Shown here: in pieces, positions 63,770 to 64,000 of the stretch
How positions within the stretch are numbered: position 1 is the first letter of the stretch
Layout of the letters: each line of letters opens with the position of its first letter
Source of the DNA: Owenia fusiformis
Taxonomy: Eukaryota > Annelida > Polychaeta > Sabellida > Oweniidae
DNA length: 64,000 nt
NCBI GenBank assembly: GCA_903813345.2
Contig: CAIIXF020000005.1
Coordinates: 4,040,356-4,104,355, forward strand
Direction: 5' to 3'
Made by a program: the position numbers and the translations under genes
The notes under the pieces: generated by a model
Seen by the model: the letters and a program-made list of their open reading frames with translations, nothing else
The model's database searches: none
What the model was told of the DNA's origin: nothing

Positions 63770-63921
63770 TGTGTGACTTGATAATTTTCTAGTAATGGGT
63801 GATTAGATTTGTTGAAAGTAATGGGTGACCAGATTTGCTGAAAGCAATAGGTGACCAGCCTAAAATTGGTTCCCAGATTTGTTGAAAATATCCATCACTT
63901 TCTGAAAGTGATGGATATTTT
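63770..63921. repeat. Short direct repeats and a perfect 17-bp hairpin
   Basis: Three imperfect copies of AATGGGTGACCAGATTTG and GTTGAAAG (63795-63860) precede a perfect stem, AAAATATCCATCACTTT at 63885-63901 with its complement at 63905-63921 and a CTG loop. Confidence 0.8.
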
Positions 63922-64000
63922 GCTAAACTTAATGTTTTGAAAAGATTTTGAATTAATATGTGACAAAATTTGTTTTTTCTGAGAATAAAGGGTGTACAGA

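Larger units (their letters stand above)
61954..64000. other. Downstream of CRELD, no further gene recognised
   Basis: Beyond the soluble-isoform stop I see 3' untranslated sequence and repeats. An AATAAA near 62861 could serve the long isoform. Open frames here lack motifs. Confidence 0.45.

Overview
The window looks like nuclear DNA of a marine bilaterian invertebrate, most likely a spiralian, though I cannot fix the phylum. It is AT-rich and intron-rich, crowded with short inverted-repeat transposons and minisatellites, and its proteins are animal families (Wnt, CRELD, RNase P subunit, TIR). There are no bacterial-style operons. Most real coding sequence lies in short exons that were found by pairing GT-AG splice sites with family motifs.

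Layout. (1) 3.3-10.5 kb, minus: a three-coding-exon Wnt gene, best matched to Wnt7. Its 5.6 kb first intron holds two minisatellites and a TA-flanked inverted-repeat element. (2) 14.2-15.2 kb, minus: a two-exon gene I do not recognise, with a hydrophobic N-terminal segment. (3) 15.2-24 kb: no gene seen, only repeat relics. (4) 24.8-45.9 kb, minus: RPP14 (RNase P/MRP protein p14), five tiny coding exons over 21 kb. Its 15.5 kb third intron contains a LINE split by about 5.7 kb of other DNA, an intronless TIR-domain membrane-protein gene, a zinc-finger-like exon, and a 4.9 kb TTAA-flanked element that itself hosts a hAT relic and another inverted-repeat element. (5) 46.5-50.5 kb: two inverted-repeat elements abutting at one shared TA. 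(6) 53.1-62 kb, plus: a CRELD gene with two alternative last exons. One encodes a two-pass membrane tail (CRELD1-like), the other an acidic tail ending in NDEL (CRELD2-like, ER lumen).

The most unusual observation is that two minisatellites in unrelated genes are tandem amplifications of a working 3' splice site. In Wnt7, about 33 copies of a 29-bp unit each carry a branch-point-like CTAAY, a pyrimidine tract and CAG/G, and the exon-proximal copy is the real acceptor of the second coding exon. In CRELD, about 45 near-identical 20-bp copies (plus older degenerate ones) each carry ten bases of intron end and ten bases of exon start, and the last copy is the acceptor of coding exon 4. The donor of the same CRELD intron is also tandemly duplicated once. 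In Wnt7, any upstream acceptor would give an immediate in-frame stop. In CRELD, only shifts of three units stay in frame.

All identifications were made by eye from motifs and exon phase. No alignment or database search was run.
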